A DNA stretch of 64,000 bases from Aphelenchoides besseyi (taxonomy: Eukaryota > Nematoda > Chromadorea > Rhabditida > Aphelenchoididae): positions 5,456,001 through 5,520,000 of the forward strand of contig JAMPIQ010000001.1 of NCBI GenBank assembly GCA_024699855.1, given 5' to 3'. This document shows positions 45,766 through 57,695 of the stretch, in pieces (position 1 is the stretch's first letter; every line of letters starts with the position of its first letter). The notes under the pieces were generated by a model that was not told the DNA's origin, ran no database searches, and saw only the letters and a program-made list of their open reading frames with translations. The position numbers and the translations under genes were made by a program.

Positions 45766-46612
45766 TAATCCAAAACACATAAGCGCGGTAGTTCAAGGAG
45801 ATCGCTAAGCCAACAATCGATGCTACAAAAGTCGATCGTATGAAAGAAGCCGATCGAAAACACTCACTTCAAACTCATCGGTTCGTAAACAAACGCGTAG
45901 TTCAACCACTCAAATTGACCGATTTCGTGGAACTCGATTCGTGGCATTTGAGCCACCTGATCGACGTCTTCGCTCAAACCGTCGATGATCAAGCTCCTGA
46001 GGCGTGGAAACTTTGATGAGAGGTTTACCAGCGAGTTCACTCGAAAAGTTCCAACAGACGTAACATCGGTGGAAATCAAATAGTTGCGTGAAACAAACTA
46101 AAACATGCGTGATAGCAAAATGAAAAGGAACTAACCGTAGAGTGTCGATGCCAAATTGGAGTCAAACGACAAACGAACAGATGACGAACATCAATCCATG
46201 AGCTGAAATAGCGGTGGAATTGTCGACTTGCTTGCGAAAAAACGACACGAGTTTTAGCATCGCAACGCTGATGAAATGCTAACATGATTTCAAGCGGAAA
46301 CTAAACATTTGACTGAAAGATGAATTTCTTTGTTTAACCAACCTTTTCAAAAGCTTCAATTTGACTGCTCATTTTTAGTTGACGTGGAGTTGGCAAGTGC
46401 GTGAAGTGCAGCAACGCACGAGAGGCACTAAGCGCCTCAGTTAATTGCTCGTATAGACGTTTTTGTTGCTTGAATTTCTGAAGATTTGCCTTTGCGGTTT
46501 CCAACTCATGATCCCAGAAAACGCGTGGGCCAGAAGTACATGGTTCTGCACAAATCCCAATGGACAGAAGCGGCAAAAGACGAACAACGTTGGAAGAAGC
46601 TCGGAAAAACAT
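45639..46612 (-). CDS. F-box-like / leucine-rich protein
   Basis: Four exons. The second opens FPLEIMLAFHQRCDAKTRVVFSQASRQFHRYF, which matches the F-box pattern (LPxEI...L....R....SxVxRxF). The following exons are leucine-rich (LSSKFPRLRSLIIDGL, LLELPRLCVLDYQNGLFG), as in F-box/LRR or FTH-type nematode proteins that recruit substrates to SCF ubiquitin ligases. The ATG at 46612 gives an N-terminal ~80 residues with FWDHELETAKANLQK; an internal ATG at 46372 is equally possible. The 3' coding end runs antisense into the last exon of the propeller gene. Confidence 0.6.
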
Positions 46613-47290
46613 TTGCGATTCCGCTGCCACAAAAATCGGAAAGACGACAACAACCGTGAGGTCACCAACACGGAACTTTATTTGATCACTTAATGTTCAC
46701 TGTTTATCCGTTGATTTTGGAAATAAATTGAAATTGAAAACTGATCTAATGTAATGCAGCGCTCAAAACATGAATTTGATTTCGAGATAATCGACAATAA
46801 AATCCAAAGCGATTTCCATCTTTTGACGCAAATTCAAAGACGCTGTCGCGACTGCAAGGGCGCGAGTCGCCAGAACCAACCCTGACGACTCCGCCCCCCC
46901 CTGCAGTGGCGATATAAAACGGCGGTCACTCCGTTTTTTCTCACTTTTTTTTTCTTAGGCCTATTTTTGTAGTTGTTCTCTTTTCTTCGCCCCGTTCTCC
47001 TCCGACCCCGTTTATGTTTTAATCGTCCTAATAAATTGATTCTAACAACGCCAAACATATCAACGTTCAGATCTTCGTTGCGATGAGCAGACGAATTGGT
47101 TAAAAATGCGATTTCTGTTTTCTGTCGTTTGGGATTCGCGAAGAAGCGAAATACTCTCTCGTGTAAGACGCGTCACTTTCTTGTAGGGCGCGTTGCTCAA
47201 CAACGCCGGGAGATTGTAAGCGCGATGAATAGCGTGATTTAGATTAAGAGTTTATAGTATAATCACAAATTTTAGGTAAACGAATCAGCA
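46613..47290. other. Region with TATA box and AATAAA but no ORF
   Basis: ATATAAAA at 46912-46919 lies in a GC-rich stretch next to a run of C. It is followed by a long pyrimidine-rich tract (46930-47015), aataaa at 47030-47035 and a ttcag at 47066. There is no open reading frame of note. It may be the core promoter and non-coding first exon of the gene at 47291, or a separate short transcript. Confidence 0.4.
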
Positions 47291-50200
47291 ATGGAGTGCG
47301 ATGATTCTGCAAATTCGTCGGATTCGAAAGACGTAGGTTTAAAATTGTCCAACACTTTTGAATTTTGAATGTTTTAGAGCAGCAAAGATGAGCAAATGGA
47401 AACTGATTCTCCGCCGAAGCCTGATCAAACGCACTGGTCATCGGTAACGAAACAATCTGCTCATAAACTTTTGATTTTAAGTTATTGAATGACGAAGAAG
47501 TTTCGGACGACGACACGTATTGCGAATCGGATGAAAGCGACGTAACCAGTTCCGACGAGTCAGGTAAGATAACAGTTTTATTTTATTTGTAGCTGCTTTT
47601 TTCAGGTGACGATGATTATCAAGAATATCTGCTGGAACAAGTGCACGTTGATCCAAAGGCGACTGAAGAACTGCCGTCCATCAAAGTGGAACCAGTGAGC
47701 CCTCGCCAAGACCCAGTCAAAATGGAGCCCGCGTCGGATGAATGGGAAGCATACAGCGGGTTGAATTTGTAAGTGTAACGATTCCGAATATTTCAAAGAA
47801 AAAGTTTATAGGGAAGAAGCGATTCGCTTGCTGAAGGTTCGAGATCGACGAGTCGAGGAGTTGAAACAAAAACTGAAGAATGTTCAACGGGATTACGCGT
47901 CAGTGAAAACTCAACTCAAAGAAACCGTCGATATGAACGTCGAAAGTTCATTGGAACCGTACAACGACATCCCAGTTTTCAACACAAGTTAGTTGCTTGT
48001 TTTCCATTGAATTCAAATTTACTTTTCAGGCGTTGACATCACAACCGAGTACCACGAACGTCTTTGCCAGTATTTCCGCAATTTTGTGATGACGGAATTT
48101 GGTAAATTAACGTTTTTGTTCAGTTTATGAAATTGTCGTTTCAGATTTACGCAAAGATCGCAGTGTATTGTTCCGTTGTTTCTTCCGGTTGAGCGCTTTC
48201 CAAAAATACTACGCGGTATTCGTCCTAAAACACGCTTTGAGAGCACGAGAAAGAAACGACGTTAGCGAATATGAGTGGTTGTTGAAGTGTTATCGAAATA
48301 TGCCGAGTTTTTGCAATTGGATGAGCGCGGTTCTTCGAGTCTCCTCATCGATTGTCGTGTCATTCGGTCAAGCTGATTGCTTTGGTTTCTCGACTTCTCA
48401 AACTGAGCATTTTATGAGAATGCTAAAAGGGTATGTTTACAGACACCTAATTCTATTAATCAATCAGTTTTAGTGGTATAAGAATGCACTATAGTCGAGT
48501 AATTTGCAGCGTTCTTCACGGTCACGCGACAATGGTTGGTCGCTCAACAAGCCACTTGTGTGGCAACAAGAGATGTCTTCACCCGAATCACTTGTATCCT
48601 GAGAACATGACGGCTAACTTGTCACGCGATCCTTGTCACTACGGACGGAAAGCCGGCTGTAAACATGTTCCAGGTTGCCTTCTGTGTAAGTTCAGTTACT
48701 TTTGATAGTTGATTTTGTCTACAAGAATTCCTACATAATCAGACAAATTTCAGCGATGAAGTTCAACAAGTACGATGACACACGAGCAGATCCGAACAGC
48801 TTTGTGAAATTGGTCCCAAGTACAGTGGATTTGATCGGTGATTTGGATTTCGAAGTGGGACAACAGATCTCATTGTAAGTTGAGCATTTTAAATTCCATT
48901 ATTCACTTTATTTGCAGTCCGATCGACGAGATTCTCGAGTATGAAAGAAAAAAAAACACGAACTCAAGTCGTTACGTTGTGTTTCATGATCGTTTATATC
49001 TCTATCGCCACAGAGTTCATTATTGCATGTCAGACAGCCGTCAGCCCTGCCCAGCTCGCTTGTGGATCAACGAAGGAACAGGATTCGCATTCAGAATTTA
49101 CGATCATTTGGACGAATGCAAGACTGAAACCGAAAAACATCCCGAGTAAGTTATCACTCGACTCTTTTCATATTTAGTTTTTCAGTCCGATTCGCATCGT
49201 TGAAAAAACGGAGAAAAACTTCAAACAGCCATTCAAAACAGTCGCGGTTTTCAAGGGAAAGAAGTTCTTTTTAGGTAGAGCGGCAAAATTTTATTGCAAA
49301 CTAGAATGTGGTGCAGTAATCGAACTGAAGGACACGACTGTGATTGTTTGGAGAGACCACGAAGATTGCGAAGGATTGCCCGAAACGGAGAAAGTCGAAA
49401 AAACGGAGGAAAACTTTTCTCGAGCATCCGATCGTCACGTGTTTTTCAATGGTGGCAAATACTTCAACCGTCATCGTAGATACTATTGTACGAGGAAAAC
49501 CCCAGATCATATCTCCTGCAGCGCATCTATTTCACTTACGGAGACGCACGTTCAAGTTTGGCGAGAACATCTGCCGACTTGTCCAGATTTACTAGGACGT
49601 CCGGATTCACCGCAGTAAGAAACGAATTTCATTCCGATAGTAATTGTAAATTTCAGGCCATTGTATAGCCTCCCAAGAAATGCATCGAATGTCAGCCACC
49701 CAAATAAATCACGGGTAATTATCGACGGTTTCATTTATCAACCAGGAAGAAGTACAAAATTCTACTGTTTGAAAAGTTGCGGTGCGAAGATCGACTTCAA
49801 CGACGAGGAAGTGATTGTTTGGAAGGAACACACGCCAAACTGCACCGCACGCAAAAATTGCGAAGGATTGCCCGAAACGGAGAAAGTCGAAAAAAAGTAA
49901 GAAAGAGTTTCAAAAACATAATTCACTCTGTCGTTTTAGACCGCTCTACGAAGTCGAAAAAACGGAGGAAAACTTTTCTCGAGCATCCGATCGTCACGTG
50001 TTTTTCAATGGTGGCAAATACTTCAACCGTCATCGTAGATACTATTGTACGAGGAAAACCCCAGATCATATCTCCTGCAGCGCATCTATTTCACTTACGG
50101 AGACGCACGTTCAAGTTTGGCGAGAACATCTGCCGACTTGTCCAGATTTACTAGGACGTCCGGATTCACCGCAGTAAGAAACGAATTTCATTCCGATAGT

Positions 50201-51009
50201 AATTGTAAATTTCAGGCCATTGTATAGCCTCCCAAGAAATGCATCGAATGTCAGCCACCCAAATAAATCACGGGTAATTATCGACGGTTTCATTTATCAA
50301 CCAGGAAGAAGTACAAAATTCTACTGTTTGAAAAGTTGCGGTGCGAAGATCGACTTCAACGACGAGGAAGTGATTGTTTGGAAGGAACACACGCCAAACT
50401 GCACCGCACGCAAAAATTGCGAAGGATTGCCCGAAACGGAGAAAGTCGAAAAAAAGTAAGAAAGAGTTTCAAAAACATAATTCACTCTGTCGTTTTAGAC
50501 CGCTCTACGAAGTCGAAAAAACGGAGGAAAACTTTTCTCGAGCATCCGATCGTCACGTGTTTTTCAATGGTGGCAAATACATCAACTGTTATCGTAGATA
50601 CTATTGTACGAAGAAAACCCCAGATCATATCTCCTGCAGCGCATCTATTTCACTTACGGAGACGCACGTTCAAGTTTGGCGAGAACATCTGCCGACTTGT
50701 CCAGCTTTACTAGGACGTCCGGATTCACCGCAGTAAGAAACGAATTTCATTCCGATAGTAATTGTAAATTTCAGGCCATTGTATAGCCTCCCAAGAAATG
50801 CATCGAATGTCAGCCACCCAAATAAATCACGGGTAATTATCGACGGTTTCATTTATCAACCAGGAAGAAGTACAAAATTCTACTGTTTGAAAAGTTGCGG
50901 TGCGAAGATCGACTTCAACGACGAGGAAGTGATTGTTTGGAAGGAACACACGCCAAACTGCACCGCACGCTCAACTCCTAAAATGGAACCAGGAAGCTCA
51001 ACACAATGA
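47291..51009 (+). CDS. His-Me zinc-loop / multi-FLYWCH finger fusion protein
   Basis: About 15 exons. Order: acidic Ser/Asp/Glu N terminus (SDDDTYCESDESD, VKVEP-like IKVEPVSP), coiled coil (EEAIRLLKVRDRRVEELKQK), an uncharacterised helical block (DLRKDRSVLFRCFFRLSAF), then GHATMVGRSTSHLCGNKRC, LHPNHLYPENMTANLSRDPC and GCKHVPGC. That last part fits the zinc-binding loop of His-Me finger (HNH-like) homing endonucleases: SHLC..C..NPxHL.xE...N..R..C. After it come FLYWCH-like fingers, each Y-x-C...C-x-A/S...H-x(3)-C, for example VHYCM...CPARLW...HLDEC and KFYCKLECGAVIEL...HEDC. The last six fingers are three copies of a two-finger pair. It ends TPKMEPGSSTQ. Probably nuclear, DNA-binding and mobile-element derived; catalytic activity is not established. 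Confidence 0.75.
49392..50970 (+). repeat. 559-bp intragenic tandem repeat (2.8 copies)
   Basis: Units 49392-49950, 49951-50509 and a partial third 50510-50970, with a period of exactly 559 bp. Each unit spans two FLYWCH-like fingers, with the introns of ~42 and ~43 nt included. Copies 1 and 2 look identical after the first few bases. Copy 3 has a handful of changes (atcaactgttatcg for ttcaaccgtcatcg, aagaaaacc for aggaaaacc, agctttac for agatttac). The near identity of introns as well as exons indicates a recent duplication or gene conversion, or possibly an assembly artefact. Confidence 0.95.
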
Positions 51010-51089
51010 AGTCTACCAATTTATCGTGCAATTTTTCTGTTTTTTACGTCGTTAAGTTTGTTATTCAATAAACCGACTATTATTTTACT

Positions 51090-51359
51090 TCATGACAAAA
51101 TTAGAGGAGATTTGCATCGATTTCGCTCACTTTGTTCTTTCTTTTGCTCCATTTCCGATTCGAGTTTTTTGAGTTCGGGCATAACCCTTGAGAATCCGAC
51201 TTCCAAATGCTTCGCACGAATCTCATCCCATTCCTCGGCAGTGAGTGATGGACACGTTGAAGCGTCGCTCAAAAAACTTGTATCACTCGAAGTGTCGTCC
51301 GCACCGTCTTCGTTTTCCGATATTGCATTTGACGGAGAACTCTGGTTTAAATCGCTCAT
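51090..51359 (-). CDS. Small acidic coiled-coil protein, 89 residues
   Basis: ATG at 51359. Ser/Asp/Glu-rich start (MSDLNQSSPSNAISENED, DDTSSDTSFLSD), then a helical segment TAEEWDEIRAKHLEVGF, MPELKKLESEMEQKKEQSE. No introns. The 3' end faces the FLYWCH gene 80 bp away and lies within shared 3' flanking sequence. No family recognised. Confidence 0.5.
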   Translation of the reverse strand: MSDLNQSSPSNAISENEDGADDTSSDTSFLSDASTCPSLTAEEWDEIRAKHLEVGFSRVMPELKKLESEMEQKKEQSERNRCKSPLILS

Positions 51360-51683
51360 TGTTGGAGCTATGAGAAGCCCAAAATGATCGAATTGAAAGA
51401 AGTTTCGTTGAAGTGGAAAAAAATGCAAATTACGCAAAGAATCACGTGAATATCCCGATTTGAAGTGTTTCCAATCTTGTGCTCCACAAGTAGGTGGACA
51501 TTGACGGGTGTTCAATTCGACAACGTTTGTTAACTCAACATCAAGCTTTCAATCGACTTCAAGGCCTAATTTGCGCATATGAATAGTTTATTTTTGCTTT
51601 TACGTTATAGTGAAAAAAGTTAGTCGTGTTAAGGACACGGTAAGACGAACAAGTATATTTAAAGACATTACATTGCGCACAGT

Positions 51684-54077
51684 TTAATTAAATCCCGTAG
51701 TTCCAAAGTTGTTTTTGTCGAAACCGCTGGTGCCGCTGAATCCGGTCGACGTTTCTTCGTTGGCGTCTTCTCCGTTGCCAAATCCGAAGTTTCCTGAAAC
51801 ATTCAAGTTTTCAACTCGAGCAAAATCACAACTGAAAGTTGAAAGGCGTGAAATCAACTTACCGCTGTTACCCCACTGATTGCGGAACGATTGTTTGTTG
51901 TTGGATCGTGGTTTCTTGTTGGAATCTCCAGCACTGCCACCAAAATTGCTGGTATTGTCGGCAGCGTTAAGGATGTAGTCGGGGACTTGGTACGAGTCTT
52001 TTTTGAGAAGTTCGGCCAAATCTTTTGCAAACTTTCCACCATCTTCCGATGGATCGAAGAGACTGGTGGCACGACCTTGTTTCAAACGGCCAGTGCGTCC
52101 AATTCGATGAATGTAAGTGGTGATTTCCTGCGGCAGATCCATGTTAATGACCTGAAAGAATCGATTCGAACTAAAGTATTGATTGTTCATTACGTTGTCC
52201 AAGTCCTTAATGTCAAGACCGCGAGCGCAAACGTCAGTTGCCACAAGAACCGAAACGCTGTTTTCGCGGAACGAGCGCAGAGCTTCTTCTCGAAGTTTTT
52301 GAGTGCGATCGCTAAAACTCAATTGTTCGAGTTCTCAACACGAAACTAACCCGTTGATTGTCGTTGCTTGAACACCCGATTCACACAAGTACATCGCCAT
52401 GACATCGGCATCGCGGCGCATCTTCACGAAAACTAACGTGCGAGGTTGTTTCGCATTCACATCTATAGATGGAAATAATCTTCTGCTTTTCTATTTCCAA
52501 TTCTTACCGTTCTTCTTTTCGTCCTCCAGCTCTTGTTTCAGAATCTCAAGAACCGCTTCTTTCTTTTCGCTTTTTTGGCATTCGCGGAATTGTTGATGAA
52601 TTTTGCGATTCGCCGAGTCACCACGAGCGTTCTTGACGTAAACGAAATCCTCTTTCAACATGTCTTTTGCCCATCGATCAACGTCTTCTGGAAAGGTGGC
52701 ACTGAACAACAAAGTTTGAAGTGCTTCTTGCTGAAAGATTACAAAGTCAACTACCGAATCTCATGGCTGTTTACCTTCGGAAACTTTTTGATGCTCTTCA
52801 TTTTGTCAACGATCTCCTTAAAGTTCTGATCCAGAAGACGATCTGCTTCATCCAAAACGAAGTACTGAAGATTGTTAAGTTGAATCTGAAACTCGTCGAC
52901 GTGTAATAATGATAATGTCGGATTTGCTTACGATTCCATCGTTCATGAAATGATACAAACGACCGGGAGTACCGACGATAATGTCGCAGCCTTCAAGGAT
53001 CTCTTGCGCATTCGCTGCCCACTTGTACTCGCCGTAGCTCTTGACTACTTGAACACCCGTATCATGGGCCAGCTTACGCCCCTGCTCGTACAGCTGAAAC
53101 AAAATCAATTAGTCGATTCATGTCTTTTTGTCAAAGAAACCTGAAGGGCAAGTTCGCGAGTTGGCTCGACGATGACGCAATACGGATTGTTCTTTGTTGA
53201 GCCTGCTGACGTATTTGCTTCTTTGATTTTCGCGATCTTGTGAATGATCGGAATCAAGAAAGCGGCAGATTTTCCCGAACCGGTTTCCGCTTGTCCTTTG
53301 AGATCTTTGCCTAAACAACGACTTCAACTTATGCCTTTTCTTATTGCTTTTACCTTCCAAAATGTATGGAATGGTGTACGACTGGATTTTGCGAGGACGT
53401 GCGTAATTGGAACGATTGATGTTCATCATCAGCTTTTCGTTCAAAGTGATATCGGACCACGAGCTAAAACGATAGGAATTAGAGATGTGAATTGATGAAT
53501 CAGCAACTTACTCGATTTTAAGAACATTTTCCTGGGGCTCGACAATCACATCGTCATCGGCATCAACCACAGATTCGTAAAGAAACTTGCAGATGATGTC
53601 TTCTTGAAAAATGTCATCGAGTTCACGCACCGCCGGAACGTAACGACTCAATTGTCGTTCATCGTTTGATTGATTTTGAGCAACGGATGTGAAAGAGTCC
53701 TTAATGCTAGCTTTTTTGATTGATGCTTCCAAATCTTCAACATCGTTTTCCTGAGCGTTGCCGAAATCCGACGTTTTTGATGCATCAAAACCAGACTGTT
53801 GATTCATCGATGGCTGTTGGTTCACTGGAGCCTGTTGATTGGAACCAAAACCACCAGCATTGAATCCAACATTCGATTGATTTGGAGCACCAAATCCGGA
53901 CGGTTGGTTCATCGAAGTTTGTTGAGTGGAAGCAGAACTACCTCCAAATCCGGCACCAAATCCAGCTGGTTTGTTAGCTGAAGCCTGTTGATTTGAAGCA
54001 AAACCACCACCGCTCCCAAATCCATTATTGCCGCTGAAGACGTTGGTTGCGTTTGCGTTAGTTGCCGGATTGCTCAT
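51684..54077 (-). CDS. DEAD-box RNA helicase, Vasa/Ded1 type, FG-rich termini
   Basis: About 640 residues in roughly nine exons. The N-terminal ~110 residues are Gly/Asn/Gln/Phe-rich with repeated GFG ([19 protein letters not shown]), and the C terminus has another FG patch ([18 protein letters not shown]). Helicase motifs in order: Q motif [12 protein letters not shown], motif I AETGSGKS, Ia PTRELALQ, Ib [49 protein letters not shown]. All catalytic motifs are intact. FG-rich ends recall germ-granule helicases (GLH/Vasa), but no CCHC zinc knuckles are present. Probable role in germline or general mRNA regulation. Confidence 0.88.
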
Positions 54078-54572
54078 TGTCGCTGAAAAACAATCAAAAT
54101 CACATTCCGGTCATCAAAAATTGCCAACTTGTATGCTTCAGCTGGTCTTTTAATAAACGTTTTAGACTTCCAGTGCCAACTAAAGACAATAAAAACGAAC
54201 TAAGACCGTAGAACAGAACTTCAATAAAATTTCGCATTTTCTTTTATTGTTTCTAATTCAAAAAGGATTCGATTGGATTCTTTAGTCGTTTTTTATCTTA
54301 AACTAATTCGTCAAGACCCACTTTCAGTCATCAGTTTGATTGAGAGAAAAACGACCGCCGTTTCATTCGAGGACCACACAAACGGTTTGTCACATCCACA
54401 CGTCTGTTCGTTTTCAACATTTTGAGTCTCGTTGATTGATCCGCTTTTTAGTCAGAGATGTTTGTTGACCACACACGATGTTCGTGGATTGGACATAGAT
54501 AAAATCAAGACAATCGGCGGCACACTTCTCAAATTCTTTCAACAATCTTTTCCGACGACATTCGCTCAGATT
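54078..54572. other. Divergent intergenic region helicase / SDR
   Basis: AT-rich upstream sequence shared by the two divergent genes. No ORF or RNA gene seen. Confidence 0.4.
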
Positions 54573-55658
54573 ATGGCCTTCGAAGGGAAAGTTGTCGTTA
54601 TTACAGGCGAGTTGAACAGTTAGTTAGCTCTTGTGTAATCATTGCAGTTGAAGGCTCTTCCTTCGGTATCGGACGTGGAATCGCTTTAGCGTTCGGAAGA
54701 GAAGGAGCGTCCGTAACAATCCACGGGCGCTCGGTGTCCGGATTAAAAGTAGGACGCTCAGTGAACGACGTTCTTCTTTTCAATTTCAGGACTGCAAGAA
54801 GTTTCTGATTGAAAACCAAATTCCGGCCGAGCGAATTCTCAAAGTCATTGGAGCGGCCGAAGATGAAGACGTGCAACGAACATTGATTAATGAGACGATT
54901 CAGAAGTTTGGTCGTTTGGACGTTTTGGTTTGTTAACTCCAACGACTCGATTGACTCGCATCGTTCAGGTGAACAATGCCGGGTGTTATCACAAGAGTGG
55001 ATTGGACACCGCGATTGAGAGTCTCGAAAACTTCGACTACGTTTTCAATTTGAACGTTCGCGCGTAAGTTCCACATTGAAAGCCAATTTTGATTTGTAGT
55101 CCCGTCGCATTGATGCAATTGGCGGCCCCACATTTGGCAAAGACGCAGGGAAACATTGTGAATATCTCGACTGCGGCGGCCGACATGAACACTTCGCAAA
55201 TCTCCTTCTACGTGGCATCAAAACACGCACAAAACAGTTTGACGAAGTCGTTTGCCGTTCGTTTCGCCAAGGACGGGATTCGCGTTAACTCCGTTAGGTA
55301 AAGTTCGTTGTGTTCAAGTCTCTGTACTTTGTTTTTCAGTCCTGGAATCATTGATGACACGAGAATCTTGAAGAATAGCGATAGTCCCGATGCGCGAGCG
55401 GCTGCTAGTTTGTATTTTCATTACATCAGCGATTATGTCACGCCATTTAAACGTCCCGGCTACTCGAAGAACGTTGCCGCCGTGGTTCTTTTCCTCGCAA
55501 GTCCTTCAGCTGAGTACGTGACCGGAGCTAACTATCACGTCGACGGCGGATGTTCCGCCAGTTTGCCGCCCATTGATCCACGCGAATATCCACTGCATTT
55601 GGTGCCAACCGAGTTGCTTCAAAAAGCGATCGACAACAGAAAACCTGAAACCCAATGA
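54573..55658 (+). CDS. Short-chain dehydrogenase/reductase
   Basis: Classical SDR, ~275 residues, six exons. FEGKVVVITGSSFGIGRGIA holds the cofactor motif TGxxxGIG, followed by VNNAGCY (NNAG), IVNISTAAAD (catalytic Ser region), YVASKHA (catalytic Tyr and Lys) and VNSVSPGII. The C-terminal VTGANYHVDGG is typical. The TGxxxGIG motif is restored only if the first intron (54607-54653) uses a GC donor. It probably oxidises or reduces an alcohol/ketone with NAD(P); the substrate is unknown. Similar genes are numerous in nematodes. Confidence 0.9.
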
Positions 55659-55929
55659 ACACAAGAACTTTTTGGATTCAACCGCTTCTTAGAACTTTCT
55701 CTTAGCTGCAACTCTTTCAATAAATAAGGTTGTTAAAGTTGACATTTAAATCAAATCTGTTGATGTCAACAATCGAACTTTATCGCGTTCAAATACCAGA
55801 GGCTTCTCAATCTCAAGTATAAATAGTTACTTTCCAATCGAATTAGCTCAAAGTTTGTTAAAACAACAATCACACCCAACTCAATAGAAAGAAGTTGTGT
55901 TTCGACGTTTTATTGAGATCAGCGAAAAA

Positions 55930-57399
55930 TCAGTTGTGGGTTAAGTAACGTGGTGTCGCGCTGAACTTCGCATAGCCTTTGATGACCTTCTGAATGGCGT
56001 CCAAGAAGTCTTTTTCGGTGGCCATCTTTCGACGAGCACGAATCGCAAACATTCCCGCCTCAGTGCAAACCGATCGAATCTCTGCTCCAGTACAGTTGGG
56101 ACACAAACGAGCTAACAGATCGTAGCGAATGTCTCGTTCGATGCTCATCGATTTGGTATGAATCTTGAAGATGTGGGTACGCCCTTCCAAATCGGGCAAC
56201 GCGAACTCGACTTTGCGGTCCAATCGACCGGGACGAACTAACGCGGGATCCAAGGTATCCGGACGATTGGTTGCCATTAAAACCTGAACATCAATTGATT
56301 TAAATCAAAAGCGTATCTACTCATCTTGATGTTTCCACGTGGATCAAAACCGTCCAATTGACAGATGAGCTCCAACATCGTGCGTTGAACTTCGTTGTCG
56401 CCGCCCAATCCATCGTCAACACGTGCACCGCCGACCGCATCGATTTCATCGAAGAAAATCAAACACGCTTTCTTGGTTCGAGCCATTTCAAAGATTTCAC
56501 GAACCATACGAGCACCCTCACCAACGTATTTCTGCACCAACTCCGAGCCAATGACACGAATGAAACAGGCATCAGTTCGATTGGCCACAGCACGAGCACA
56601 AAGCGTCTTGCCGGTTCCCGGAGGTCCGTACAACAGAACTCCTTTTGGTGGCTCGATACCCAAATTAACGTAACGTTCGGGCTGAGAACTCAGAAATAAC
56701 TCTGACGATGGACAAAAACTCACATGCAAAAGCGGAGTCTCGACCACCTCACGAAGCTTTTCAATTTGTTCTTTGCAGCCGCCAACCTCCGCGTACGTGA
56801 CGTCCGGCTTCTCTTCGACCTGCATCATTGAGACCGAAGGATCGATTTTAATTGGCAACGGTAATTGGATCTGAAAACGAAAAGCATATCTGAAGAGCAA
56901 ATAAACTGACCTGGTACTTTCCACGATCAACTCCTACACGCATTCCCTCTTCGATGTCAGTGGGAGAAACGTTTTCGCCCAATTCAACAACAAATTTAGC
57001 GAACTGTTTGATGTTGATGAGATAGCGAGTGTCCTGTCCTTCTGTCTTCATGATCTTAGTGCAACGAGCAACTTGAAGCGGTTTCTCGGTTTGCATGGTG
57101 ATCTTGTCCTGAGAGATGTCCCACATTGATGGCGGTGCAAGTCCTGTGTCACTTTCCTTCACACCGCTCAGTTCATTCACACGTTTCAAACGGTTCTCAA
57201 TGTTCTGTTCAATTTGTTTGAGTTGATCAGTGTACGGACCACGACTGTACTTCTTTAGAATCTGAATGTCGCTTTCATCAAGCACTGAAAAAGTCTGTTA
57301 AGGTCGTCGAATTGAAAACCCACGTTCAAAAGGTTCCTTTTCGTCCGTCTCAGCTCCCTTCTTTGTTCTGCGTTGGTCATTTCCCAAGTAGTCGGGCAT
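55930..57399 (-). CDS. PSMC2: 26S proteasome regulatory ATPase Rpt1 (PSMC2)
   Basis: AAA ATPase of the 19S base that unfolds substrates into the proteasome. About 435 residues, matching family length and the human sequence along its whole length. It starts [11 protein letters not shown], then [15 protein letters not shown], the OB-fold part [19 protein letters not shown], and [19 protein letters not shown]. Walker A is GPPGTGKT, Walker B IFFDEIDA, the pore loop YVGEGARM and the Arg-finger region [11 protein letters not shown]. It ends YLTHN, equivalent to the HbYX-region end of Rpt1. Four introns. The first exon is 57366-57399 plus its continuation to the join EPFELLDE. Confidence 0.96.
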
Positions 57400-57695
57400 G
57401 GCGACGAGAAGATGTCAGGTCGAGAGTAAGCTCAAAGTCGACTGTTTGCTCTCGATTTCGATCGCCGAATGGCAAAAGAGAGGAAATCGGTGGAACGAAG
57501 AAATTTGCATGTGATCTTTTGACTTTCTTGCTTCGAAACAAGTTGACTTTTGATCCTGAAAGTTCAGCAGACAGCTGAGAACACTTGAACTCCAACGAGC
57601 AGAACAACCGGGTGTTGCTTCGAATGGTCACGACTCGAGCAGAATCCACATTCTCTCTACTGGTCGGGAGCAAGAGCGCTTTTTAATGGCGACCG

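Noticed and set aside
49392..50970. Possible CRISPR or satellite array
   Set aside because: Period is 559 bp with coding exons and splice sites; it is an exon-intron duplication within a gene.
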